Below, piece after piece: positions 1 to 11,540 of a DNA stretch of 64,000 nt (the stretch's first letter is position 1; the number at the start of each line of letters is the position of its first letter). A program made the translations under genes and the position numbers. The notes under the pieces were generated by a model. That model worked only from the letters and a program-made list of their open reading frames with translations. It was not told where the DNA came from and ran no database searches. Source of the DNA: Bombus terrestris (Eukaryota; Arthropoda; Insecta; Hymenoptera; Apidae); contig NC_063274.1 of the NCBI RefSeq assembly GCF_910591885.1, positions 10,273,725-10,337,724 of the forward strand. Direction: 5' to 3'.

Positions 1-780
1 GTGCCATTATTTCAATTTCATGGGTGACCCGCGGTGGATTCATCTTGATGCACGCCTAATGAGTGTTGGGATTGTCCCTGATGCGGCAGGGATGAACAAA
101 GAGCGGTTCAGCCTCGGCACGCACGAGCTGCTCATTAGAGGAAGCCCTCCCTGGAACGAACACGCCCCTACCGTTCTCACGACTCTTTGGTAATCGTGAA
201 TCGGTGCAAAATTGACCGTTTCCATTTACCTTTTTCTCGGCCCACGTACATCTTACCAGGTGATGCTCGTGCACGGTTAATGCGTTGGTACGTTGGTCGC
301 GACATTATGAAGCGCAGGAGAATCTTTGGAAGGAGAGTCGTCGTTCTTACTGGATCGTCGTACCTTCTTTCGAGATATTATCGAAGAGAGAAGAGGCAGA
401 AGGGGATTCTTGAGCGAAGGAACGAGACGTGTTCGAGCGGAACTCGGTCGAGTTCGAATTATGTCTCGGCATGAGAATGTAAGACGCCTCTCTCACGAAA
501 TGGATATCGAAGTCGCATTTAACACGCTTGTCATTGGTCCGCGGCGAGATGGCGTTTCGAATGAGCCGTTCCGTAAGGGTCAGCCGCGTTATTGATGGCC
601 TTGCGTTGCTCCCGTGGCGAATCTTAAATGGCAGCGAACTCGCCTGGAATATTGGAGGTTTATTGGGATTACGAATCGCGAATGAGGTTGTAAAAGTTCG
701 CTTCGTGAAACGGTCCATCGGTGCACTGACGCGAGATGCGGCCAGACATAGTTGCTGCGTGAGGTGTGTTTGGTGAAATT
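1..780. other. CpG-rich gene-free block
   Basis: The block is rich in CpG words and carries overlapping open frames of up to about 123 codons on both strands. None has recognisable protein similarity or a convincing pair of splice signals. The antisense overlap is what CpG-rich DNA gives by chance, because TAA, TAG and TGA are rarer there. It could be the edge of a conserved noncoding or promoter-like segment, but nothing specific can be named. Confidence 0.5.
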
Positions 781-1957
781 TTCTTGGTAGACAGAGAATT
801 AGAAGCTCTTTAATCTGTATTATTTTTTTATTTACATAACTTTAGATTATATATTTTACCATATATTATTCAATTTGTCAATAAGAGAATTAATTGTATA
901 ATAATAGTAATTGATTCATGGAAATATCATATTTTTTTACGTTTCGATATTTTCTTAACCAATCACTTTTCTCATCAACACCTTTGAACACAAGAAGATT
1001 CGATGACAATGCAATTCTTCTTAAAAGAGAAAAGGTAACGAGTCTTAAAACATCGTCTTGCAAATATTTGATCACGATTGCTTTCATTTCCAACATTAAA
1101 AATAAAACTACCTATCAAAGATCATTTCATTTTCGAATAAAACATCTGACGAAAGAAACGATCATTCTTCCACGGTGTTTTTATTAAAATCAATCGACGG
1201 TGGAGCATTAAATGACATTGGTTCTGGGAATGGCAATGGTGATAGCCTTCGGCGAAACGTTACGAAGTGTTGTATCGATTTACCGAACAATAGAGACAGG
1301 ACGGTAGAAAATCGTGAACGCTAATTCGCATCATCGCAGTCGTTCAGATTTTCTCACGGATCATCGATTACGCGCATGTTGCGTGTCAGCCGTGTCGCGT
1401 GTCAACGACCGCCACCGCTCTTAATATTGTCCAATTCGAAGCCAACCGCGTCATCGTCTGTTCTTGGTAAACGACCGCACGATTCGCGCGAACCGTCGAT
1501 CTCGCCGTGCTCCCGTTACATAATTCTCCTTATTTTGAAATTGCCACGACCGATCTAACACGGGTACCTCCTTGAAAAATTTCAATATTGTCAGAAATTA
1601 ATGCACACGCGATAAGACATAATAATCGTATGATAATTATTGAGGTTTGATGAATCAGTGTATCTTGCGATATTGAGAATATACGCGTACTTGACAAATT
1701 TTATACGACGCCCATTATATTTAGAAAGAAACACGAACAGGCCATCATATTCAAGACCATAAAGTGACGATGCAACGATTACCTTATATTGGTGGTTTTA
1801 TTGAACCACTTCTTATATTATTTAAGAACCACCTAACGATACGCAGGCGGTCAAAAGCGGAACAAGGCGAAGCGTGACGAAAGCAATCGAAAATCCGCTA
1901 CGAATCATAAAAGGAGTCATTAAATGGTCCCTGCTAGTCGTTCATCTCGCCCACGCG
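781..1957. other. Gene-free stretch with alternating composition
   Basis: 781-1190 is strongly AT-rich, 1191-1560 is CpG-rich, and 1561-1957 is AT-rich again. No exon-like structure was found. A small inverted repeat lies at 1791-1833, where GGTGGTT at 1791-1797 pairs with AACCACC at 1827-1833. A second AACCACT arm at 1804-1810 can pair imperfectly with the same left arm. Confidence 0.5.
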
Positions 1958-1963
1958 TCTCAC

Positions 1964-2367
1964 CTGCAATGAAACACTGGACGGTGGAATTGCTCGTTTA
2001 GCCAGATAACGTCGTTGACTCGTCCTCTATTCTGTCCCTTCTCTCTATCTCTCTCTCTCTCTCTGCTTGTTCCCCTGTGCATCTCTTTAATGCCACGCTC
2101 GCATAAACGGCGCGCTGTCTTGCGGACTGTGACGCGGCAATTTAGGCATTTGACCCGAAGGGTCCTCGCTGGGTTCAGCCGTTTAACCTCGATGCAATGT
2201 CTCTGTCTGCGGCCGTGTCGGCCGCAGCGTGCCTTGCTCCTCGCGAACGCGCCCACACGATCTCCCCTTGTGCATTCTTCCTCGGCATTCCTCCGCTTGT
2301 CTTCCTCCCCGCGCCGACCGACCTTCCGAACCGAGCGTCGACTGCTTCGTGGTTTGACCGCCTCCAC
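1964..2367 (-). other. Possible minus-strand exon, Arg-rich open frame ending at a strong donor
   Basis: On the minus strand an open frame of about 135 codons runs down to a textbook splice donor, CAG|GTGAGA, with the intron starting at 1963. The frame stops at the TGA inside that donor, as expected for an exon leaving in phase 1. The predicted peptide is very rich in arginine. Its ERERDREK-like part comes from a TC microsatellite at 2039-2064, which argues against an old conserved protein. An equally long frame lies on the other strand. No family was recognised. The donor is the real evidence; the coding status is doubtful and a noncoding first exon is as likely. Confidence 0.2.
2039..2064. 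repeat. (TC)n microsatellite
   Basis: A near-perfect CT dinucleotide run interrupted by one A. It lies inside a longer pyrimidine-rich stretch in a CpG-rich block. Confidence 0.9.
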
Positions 2368-2401
2368 CTCATCCTCCTTCCCCTACGATCAAGTTGCATA
2401 G

Positions 2402-5331
2402 CGTCTCGTTAATCCTTTCGCGACAGAAACGCTACTGCTTCACCAGATGTTTGTAGAGCAACGATAGAATCCTTTCTCACGCAAAGTTACCGAAATTTCC
2501 GAGATAGATCGGCCGACATCGTTGGAAATACCGATTTATCGAAATGCGTGAAATCTTTTTGCAACTGAACGCGAAACATTCAGAATGAGAATTTTACGTT
2601 TAAATAATAACAACACGTGCGAATATTCCAAGTATTCTGACGGATGATCTTTAAACGCATCACTGTCCGAGTGAAGAAAGAACGCGGCATCTCGCGAGCA
2701 GCGAGACTTTAAACGCGTTTCTCGCCACCTTCAGAACGAAATGGCTTTCGAAAAAAGTGCGCATACTCCGGGGCTACATAACTGGGTCTTCGTAATTTGC
2801 CGCTCCCCAAAAATATCCTTAATTCTCCGGTCTGGTAATAAAGCACCGCTTCGTGCTGTAGCTCTACTCCCTTTTACCATTTTTTCTCTTCTCCCTCTTC
2901 TGTCCGAGTTTTCCTTTTTTTTCTTTCTAATATTATCCTGTAATTTTTGTTGGCGTTCTTTTAAACTCATTACAAACTGAAACTGCAGCCGGTGCTTTGC
3001 GTGCTTCGAAGAAAATTAGGCGTCTAGATTGTCCCGAAAAATACACGCTTGCTCTTGCGGAGTAACTGATGTGGTCCAAGGATGACGCTTGTTCGAAGTT
3101 TACGACTTTTGTCATTTGGAGCGGAGCTTGTTCGAGGATGCGCAAGTAACCCATTAAGAATCGATAAACTTTTTGCGTTTGCGGGCCTCCGAGTAACTTG
3201 TTCGTCTGATACGCTGTTAGGTATGATAAAGATTCTATTATGTAACAGTGTTGTTTTATACTTCACATCTAGATTCTTTACGTGTGCAATATTATCAAAG
3301 TTTTACTGAAAATTTCGGTTTTTTATTCATCTCCGATGTGCAAATCGATGTGATATTGCAAAAATACGCCGACTTAGATGCGAAATGTACGCAGTAAACG
3401 TATTCATATATTTAACAGCAGCTTATGAAAGAAGAAATTACTATTTGCAGAATTACTAACAATTATGATTTTTAATAAGATATTTCGTAACAGCAGAGAA
3501 ATTTCATAAAAGGCAATCAGGGAGGAATCTCGGTAGAAAGTTCAAACGTATCTTCTCAACACGAGTCATTACTCAACGAAAGCAATTATAATGATTCAAA
3601 GAACTCTACCTCCAACAAGATATCTCTTTTCTTTTTCCCATAAACTTCATATATCGCGAACGTTTGACGGACTTAATTTTCTGTAAGAACAGACTGAACA
3701 CGGCCGTACAATGCATCTTATTGTATTGGTCGAAATGCAGTAAACTGCATAACTGCGCAACACGCGTTCATCAGCGTCGCGAAAGGATTGACGTGACGCT
3801 CGCATTGGCACAGACCATTCATCAACGCTGACCGACGGTGCATTTCGAAGCCGGATCATTCGTTTGTCGAACGACAGGTTCGACCAATTGAGCTATCCAG
3901 ACTGCCGGTAGATCTCCTCCTTCCCCTCGTAATGCTCCAAACGAGCACCACCTACACGACTGTAGACGGGATTCCTCGACTCGCGATAATTTGCATAACC
4001 GCGTCTATTCGTCGAATATTAATACCAACGCCGCATTGCCGCTGTTGGAAATATAAAGCTGTGGAAATGTGCAGCATTTGAAAAGATTTTTAAAAATCTC
4101 CGGAAATTGCAACAATGTTACATCATTCGTTTACACTCGAGCTTGGTAGACGTTCTTTCACGACCACAGATTCGAGCGAAAATACAATTTCGCTAATCGT
4201 TATCGTATTATAACTCTATCGCCACAAAATGTTCGCTAACGCTAAGAATATTTTGCCCTACTTTCGGAGATCCTTAGAATGGGTTCAGCATCCGCGGGTT
4301 AATCGCGTTTAATGATACTTTCAGCTACAAGCTGCGGCAAGAAAAATTTTCACGAATGTGGAAGCAGAGCGTTATTAGTAAGAACGAGGGTAGATATAGC
4401 CATAAATCGTAAGAAAAATTCCCAAGTAATCGCCGCGAATTTTTCCTGGTTTCCCCCTTCTTTTTCCTTGTTCTATCTTTTTTTCTCTCTTCGCTTTTTC
4501 TCGGTTTCCTTTCGTAACGCGCTCGTGCATCATCCCCAACGGCCTTCCAAAAGTGCAGCCGAGCAGAGCAGCAACCTTCAGGGGACGGTTAACCGCTGCT
4601 CCGTGAAACGGTTTGGCGCACCGTGAGTGCCTCGTTAACCCGTAAATCGAGTGTCTTCTCAAACCGAAGAGAGTGCACTTCGGTGTACTTAATGTCGTCG
4701 GCGAAAAACGTCGAGCTTGCCGATAAGCTATCAACGATTAGCGCCTTCCTCTTCTGGTGAAACGTCTTCCTGGTCAAGCGCGTTAACACGCTGAGAAGGT
4801 TTGAGCATCTCTCGAGGCTCTACGAGGAAATTTATCTGCTGATACGAGCAAGATTTTCGTAATCACACTCGAAAGGTTAGCGAACGATATGTGAAATCGT
4901 GGAGCTATTGTTAGTGTTTATTTTAAACACAATATGTTAACCGAAGCAGACTTATAATAATATCTTCGGATTTTCTTAGTGTCATGATCAAATGATAGCC
5001 TAGGTCAGCAAAATCCATGCAAAGATTTCCATAAACCTTCGTAATTCATATTTCTATGCTTTCTTCCTCAGATTTCTATTTCTATATTATTTACTGGGAT
5101 GTTCGAACTTCTATGTCAATCTTGGTCTTGTTAATAACAAGACTTTCGATACTTTGAAAAAGTTTGTAGCGCAAAATTGCAAGGAGAAATCAAGCTTATC
5201 AAAAACGATTTAAAAAAATCTTTGAATAGAAAATAATCCAAGAAACACGGTGGGATTAAATGTCTAAACTTCCATCTAATTTCATCCGTCAGAACGAATC
5301 AAAACACATATCTCCTGAGAAAATGGAATGT
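2402..5331. other. Gene-free stretch, mixed composition
   Basis: No gene was recognised. 2402-2730 and 3640-4060 are moderately CpG-rich; 3300-3640 and 4860-5330 are AT-rich. 4440-4515 is a pyrimidine-rich tract. A minus-strand segment near 3860-3910 resembles the D-arm of a tRNA but cannot be folded into a full tRNA. A good acceptor-like sequence (pyrimidines then CTTCCTCAG) ends at about 5072. One frame is open for 48 codons behind it, but no donor follows. Confidence 0.45.
4440..4515. repeat. Polypyrimidine tract
   Basis: A run of roughly 75 bases dominated by C and T on the plus strand, of the type common in insect introns. It is not followed closely by a clean CAG plus exon, so it is recorded only as low-complexity sequence. 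Confidence 0.6.
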
Positions 5332-5337
5332 ACTTAC

Positions 5338-5473
5338 ATCCTATATACGCATTACGCTTAATCTCCCTACAATCGCTGAACCGTGACTGAACTCAAGCTC
5401 CAAAAGTAGAATCTTCGGCATCTAGTCTGCTCTAGTGCTGGCACAAAGGTGTCACATTGTGAAAATCAGGAAA
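5338..5473 (-). other. Possible minus-strand noncoding exon
   Basis: Read on the minus strand, a pyrimidine-rich acceptor (CCGTTGTCCTTTCCAG) is followed 136 bases later by a full donor consensus, GAT|GTAAGT. All three frames contain stop codons between the two sites, so if it is spliced it is an untranslated or long-noncoding exon. The two good sites at ordinary exon spacing are the only evidence, and strong six-base donors occur by chance many times in 64 kb. Confidence 0.2.
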
Positions 5474-8400
5474 CTGGAAAGGACAACGGAGGTCCTCCGC
5501 CTAGTCTGGTAATCCTCCTTGCATAATCCTCTTGCGAATTTCGACAGTGTTCTACTTCGCCCTGTGTTCTGTGCATGCAACAACATAGAAACGATACGAG
5601 TTACATTCTAGAATTTAAACTCCGTACTATATTCTCTGGATTCCGGATCTTGATAATTCGAATAATTATACACGTCTCGGTTAGCACATTCCAAGCAGTG
5701 GAAGCTGGTTCGCGAGGAGAAAATGATCGTGGAAAGTGAGTAGATGGATACGTTTCTCCGTGGGAGACAAACTCTGTGTCCAAGAGAGCACGCGTGGGTG
5801 GGATTACATCAGCTTAAATGTCGTTTGGATGTCTTCGTGTATGTCTGATGGATAGATAATGCTCGTGTTCATTACATTAGTCGCGTATGAATATTAACTC
5901 GTTTAGGTAGAAGGACGTGTCTCATTTGCCTCGCGACTATAATAACGAGAATTACATCTATCGTACGAGTCGAAGATATCATGCTTCTTCCGTCTATCAG
6001 GATTTATTCTGAGGATTTATCGTTTATTTCGAAACACCTGGTATACCGTAAAAATTAGATAACGTTTTCAAAGTTCTATAGCCCTTGTAACAAATTTTTC
6101 TTTTTGTTATTGGAACGGTTTAAATCCAGGTTTAAATTAATGGGTTAATAACTTTGCCGAGGCAAATAGTTAATCATTCCGTCACGGGCCAATCCGACAC
6201 GACGAAGTTCTTCTATTTTCCGCCACGTCGTACGTAATTAGCAAAAAGCTACTTATCGTCTTCCTTAACGCTGTGTCCAACACAGGTCCAACTTTTAATG
6301 GAACCGTGGTTAATTACGTACAATAGCAATTTTCACCAAATGTACGAATTTACGGAATAATGCAAACGCACGTGGCGATATCGAGGATTTAAGAGTAAAA
6401 GATTGCTTTACACGCAGATCAACGCTATCAAACAGGCCCTACAGATTTGACAAGAATAGGCTTCGATCGAATCCCATTAAACAACGTTACCAATAACAAA
6501 ACAACATACCTATGCGCAGTAATTATCGTAATTTTGTTTCCTATGAAAGACTGTTTGTCCAAGTTGTACGGTCGATCTGTTCCCCTTGTTTTTCCTTGGG
6601 TTTCAGAGTCGAATATCGCGCAAAGTCAGGCGAGGCATAGACAGGTTAAAGTTAAAATTATCCATCGACGAGGTCCCTACGCGGCAAGTGGCGCTTTAAC
6701 AACCGTCTGGAGTAGCAAGTAGTGCTAATGACGAGTCTGAAAACTGTGAAGATGCTAGAAGGGTGCAGTGAAAAGAAGGCTCTTGAAGCGGAACGTCGGC
6801 GTGGTTACACGTGATGCATGAAGATCGCGTGCCATCGCTGCTCGTGAAAAGGAAAGAATAACGTTGCGTAGAAAACCGAACTGATTACACACTTAGACAA
6901 TGACGTCTGGGGAACACGAGGTACTCTCGAGGTCGTGAGACGACGCTAAGTCCCTTGAAACGCGACGCTAAGTCCCTTGAAACGCGACGCTTTGTCGTTC
7001 CCTTCGCAGAAAAGACGCTAATTTCCATATTGCGTTTAAATTCTTCAGATGATCGTAGACTCGACGGTATAAAACCCGAGCTCCATTGAGGAATTACCGT
7101 GTTGTGCGTTATTACAGGCTTACGGAGAACCTTGGTTACGTGCAAATTGTAATGACGGTACGCATAGCGTAAATTACGCTTTCTTTAGCCTTTTGGATTT
7201 CTTTCGTTCATTAGCGCAATGGGGAGTTTCCTTTCTTTCAAAGTTATTTTAACAAGCCGTGTACGTTCGTTATGTCTTTTTTGATGCGAAAATTTATAGT
7301 CTTTCGTAAGATTTACTATAGTAAAAAGTCATTTCTTTGGATACAATATCCGTTGAAGAAACACACTGAAAAAGGTCAAAGAATTTTCTCTCGTTTATAG
7401 ATATTCTGATAATCCATTGCCTTTCATAAACCTAGCTGCTCGGAAAAGAATTGTTGGAAAAGAATCTCCTGCTGAATTTCACATGTCGCACAACAATGTC
7501 AAACAAATTTCACAAAAATGTCGCTACCGTGGAATATACGCTAAAATTGAACAAAAACATAATTTACTTTTGATTATTTAGAATTCATTGAAAGATTTGC
7601 CACGTAGCAGTTTTGTGCACGCGCGTCCACTCAACGAGGAAGAACGTTCTTTCGTATATCGAAGAATCGAGGTCGCGTCGCAAGCCAATTGCGCGAGCCG
7701 TGCTTTTTAAATGGTTTTCCATGCGAAAACGTCCGGTTGACGAGCGTTCTCCGCGCTCCGACGACCGACAATCATATATTCAAACTGCGCACTACCATTT
7801 ACATAAAGAGTCACGGAAGAATGATTCCTAGATTTCGAGCGTTCGCCTTCACAACGTTGCCTGCGGTTCAGGAACGCTTATTCGATGTAGCATAAAGCAG
7901 AATTATACGGCGGCCTTGGTTACGAATTGATTCTTATGTTCTTCTTACGATTTCTCGACTCGATAGATTCTTATTACTCTACGCAAATCTTCGATTCGCG
8001 ATATTTTCTTTTCGCCACTTGGTATTTTCTTTATCGTTTTGTAGATTATATCGTAGAGTGGCTGAAAAGTTAAATAAATTGGCTTGCGAATTATATACCT
8101 ACTTGTGGTGGTATTTAGAATATCTGAGAGTATTAATGTTTCTAATTGTAAAAGGATGTGTAACTTTATCATTTAATTTTATTCAATTAGATGATTTTAT
8201 GGGATTCTGCATTCCATAAAATTAAACTGCAACTGTTAAAAATATTTCACCATATTACACGGCAAGCCGAGGCAGCCTGCCTTTTTCCTTTGATAAAATG
8301 AAAATTGCTTCAACCCCGAGGGATACTATATAATTAAAGTGGGAAAACATATTTTCAAATGTTGAAAATAAGAGAGATATTGCACGTAATAAAATTGGTG

Positions 8401-9160
8401 TATCCAGTAGAAAATAATATCTGACGTAACACCTGACATGTTCGTGAATAGATATAAAAGTCTGCTGTACTCGTATGCGCTTTATAAAAACCTATATAAG
8501 AATCCTATCTGTTAAATTGACTCGTATTTCATTACGTTTCCATTCACTATCATTTTATCATTGTATCGTATATCTAAATAATTACCAAGAAAAACCGTAA
8601 CCTTTACAACAATACTTGAGTCAGAAACATTGACCTTTTCACCTCCATGTCTACCATGTATATACGATCCATGTAAATCAACGCCAGTGTAAAACACCGT
8701 CATTAATGTTGATTTAACGTAGCATTCTCTCGCTGCAATACTGAGCTACGAATCGAACGTGTGGCACACCTATTGCGTCAGCTCTACCTATTTACGCGTT
8801 CGATCGCCAATAAAATCGGTCTAATAACGATCATCTACGATTCTTTAATGCCGTAGCATCTACCGTGGGATCGGCGCGTAACTTCCACTGGTAACTGGAT
8901 GCTTCTTTATGAACACGATCGCGGTTTGCAATCGGGGGATAAAAAAACAAGAAAGGGAAAGAAATACAGGGGAGACTGTATCGGAAGCGAACGCAAGGTT
9001 ATATTATGCTTCATTAGCCGAAGAAGAGAGAGGCCGCGGGAGCGTCTCGAGTACAAAACGAACGCGATCGAAAATTTACGGGGGATGTCGAACCGTCGAG
9101 AATATGGAAACGGAAGCCTGCACGATCCAAGTTAATGGCCGCTAGGATCGCGAACGCGAA
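5474..9160. other. Gene-free stretch
   Basis: No gene was recognised. 6600 carries a fair plus-strand acceptor (pyrimidines then GGGTTTCAG) but only a weak downstream donor (GACAG|GTTAAA near 6643). A minus-strand acceptor-like tract (GACCTTTTTCAG) lies at about 7365. 7900-8700 is AT-rich. 8880-9160 is CpG-rich with overlapping frames on both strands. Confidence 0.45.
6941..6991. repeat. 22-bp tandem duplication
   Basis: Two identical 22-base units at 6941-6962 and 6963-6984, each starting CGACGCTAAGTCCC and ending TTGAAACG, are followed by the first seven bases of a third at 6985-6991. Identity between copies implies recent duplication. Confidence 0.9.
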
Positions 9161-9736
9161 ATGAGCAGCCTTCCCATCGGCTTGCTGCGCCCGCTTGCCT
9201 TTGGTCTCATACTCGCTTTCAAATGTCACTGTGCGGTCTTTAACGCGGGCGTAACATGCGAACTTTGCACACCGATAACGAGGCGAATCTTAGCGGTATA
9301 CCTGGCCTTCGTCGTTTAATCTAATGATATTAGAATGAGCTGGGTAGTCAACGTGATCAATACGTAATTTACCATTGAAATTTCAGAGATCAACGACGAT
9401 TTGGGACTAAATTGCATTCTTGAAGATTTTGTATAGTTTTTTGTAAAATATATTTTCATGTAGTTTTCATTTATTTTTCAATTAGATTTTTTCTGTAAAA
9501 TTCAAAACGAATATGAAATTTAGCGCCTTACGTTTTTCAGTCTTTCATACGACAAGTTTTACAAAACAAAAGTTACAATATCTATTAAACTAATATTTTC
9601 GACGTAAATGGATTTATAATATTTATAAAGAATTTCGAGCTATTAATTAATGTATTAAAAAATACATGATTCTATTAAAAAAAATAAACTTGTCCTTCAC
9701 GTGAGCCTTACACGCACACCTACAGAAAAATTAATA

Positions 9737-9853
9737 ATATCAGAGTATGTCCCCTTTGAAGTCATGTAACTTTTGTACGAACCATTTTTCGATGTAATTA
9801 ATAATATCGAAAATATTTCAGCTTAAACTCTTAAGTGACTCATCCTGTATATT
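9737..9853 (+). mobile_element. Degenerate CAGGGTGTC-family MITE
   Basis: The segment begins with CAGAGTATGTCCCC and ends with GACTCATCCTGTATA. Both ends are diverged versions of the CAGGGTG...CACCCTGTA termini seen in cleaner form at 35312-35662. The interior (CTTTTGTACGAACC, TTTTTCGATGTAAT) is unlike its surroundings and resembles short repeats I recall from insect genomes; that recollection is inference. At about 115 bp it has no coding capacity. Confidence 0.35.
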
Positions 9854-10214
9854 AATCATATGTCGTTGAGTTTGAAAGTCTTAGAGTTCTATGTGAATAT
9901 GTTTGGTTTGCTTTCTATTTTTTTGGAAAGTGGAAATGGTTTGCAAACTATATATGTGAAATATATGATAGATGGAGATTTAAAAAGAGCAGAGGTGGTA
10001 GCGGAATAAAAAATTTTATGAAAATATTTGCGTGAAATATTCGGTAGTAAAAATAACATTCTTGTTTGCTCTGATTGATCTTTTTTAACCTTGCATGATT
10101 TTTGAAAATATTTCGCCAGAGAGAATTTTTGGTTTAGTACGTTCGTTTGAAAACGAAATAGCAACTTGATGAGATAAACGAATGTTCTGCTTCGGACATT
10201 TTGCTCTCGAATGT

Positions 10215-10232
10215 AAAAAAAAAAAAAAAAAA
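10215..10232. repeat. A18 homopolymer
   Basis: Eighteen consecutive A residues. There is no recognisable retroposed sequence upstream and no clear target-site duplication, so it is called a simple repeat, not a retrotransposon tail. Confidence 0.9.
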
Positions 10233-11540
10233 CGTACGCATGATACGCGGGTTTTCAATTACACGTGCATTAAATTGCGTTCTCAGTTAAAATTGCATTA
10301 ATTCAAAAATATTAAATTGAAAGTACACTTCGCTAGAAATAAAATATTTATAAAACCTACGTGTTTATATTGAAATACATTTTACACAATTTATTGTTCA
10401 AATAGTAATATTAATCCTTCGTTCCTACCCTATCTGCATCGGAAAAATTCGAGAAAATATTTACTGTAGTCGAAAGATGGAAATACGTAGGATATTTCGT
10501 AAGTCTCGCGTATCTTGTCATATAAAATGTATCTTTTTGCTTCTCAGAACTCTGTAAACTTTGCGCGTTTGTTAAACAACTTCCTACACGATGTCACAAG
10601 TTTACGGCATATCAATCATGATCGGATGCTACGATGCAACATGGAGCTTTATGAAGCAACTTTTAGAATCTCTCCTTATTCGACTATAAATATCAATCAA
10701 TTTGAGTCGCTTTTACTTTTACTTTTATACTCCTTCAAAATTCTAATTTAGTATCCCTCGACGCATTCGTCGTTAAACCTTACATAAAAGAAAGATCAAG
10801 AAATGGAGAGATAAAGTGACTACATCGTTTTCTAGATTACAGTTTCATTATATGGTTGCAGTACACAGGAGTAGCTACACTATCTCGCAACAATCGTGAG
10901 AGGCTAATTGATTTTAGGCGCAGTACGCTGTATGTAGTCCGTGGAAGAGATATAAAATAGATCGTAAATTCGAGCAGGCGTCAAACTATAACATGTTTCA
11001 ATTACCGGTTCCTCTCGAGACAAGGACTCAGAACCGTATATATTACATTCCATTTCCTTGTTAAGCACGTAGTGATACGCCTTTGTAATGGAGCTAATAG
11101 CAAAGACTGAGAACCAAAATATTAAATTCTTTTCCTAACTTTACCCTTTCTAACATTATACCTTTCATGAATATTATGCACGTTATATGAAACATTCTTA
11201 ACTTTCATTATTTCATTTTATCATACAAGCAAAGTTTGAAATAAATCTGAAAATGCGTAGAAGCTACACTTTATTCTTAGAAATTTACAATTTTTCTATA
11301 TTAAATGTCTAAACACGTTTAATGTCTGAATACAACTTTTACCCTCCATTCGAAAACACGCATTAAATTCCAAATCTTAATACGGCCAGCACCGCTTTAA
11401 TAAACTTCCTCCATATAAACCCGCTTCCAAACAATTCTCTTAATAATTACATTGCCAGTACCAAACGAGAAAACGCAATTAGAGACAACACGGTGAAACT
11501 CTCGTCGATTTCCTAACCAAACACTACCAACAACCACCAA

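Larger units (their letters stand above)
9161..11540. other. AT-rich gene-free stretch
   Basis: Strongly AT-rich apart from the first 150 bases. It contains a degenerate transposon copy and an 18-base A run. A plus-strand acceptor-like sequence (TTTTTGCTTCTCAG) near 10549 is followed by a frame open for about 67 codons, but no donor and no recognisable protein follow. Nothing else is supported. Confidence 0.5.

Noticed and set aside
3855..3915. tRNA-like segment on the minus strand (GTCTGGATAGCTCAATTGGT)
   Set aside because: The acceptor 5' strand and D-arm resemble a tRNA, but the anticodon loop would have five bases, the T-arm does not pair, and the 3' acceptor strand TCCAGAC is absent.
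10215..10232. A18 run considered as a retrotransposon tail
   Set aside because: No reverse-transcriptase-like frame, SINE-like promoter boxes or target duplication are present upstream.
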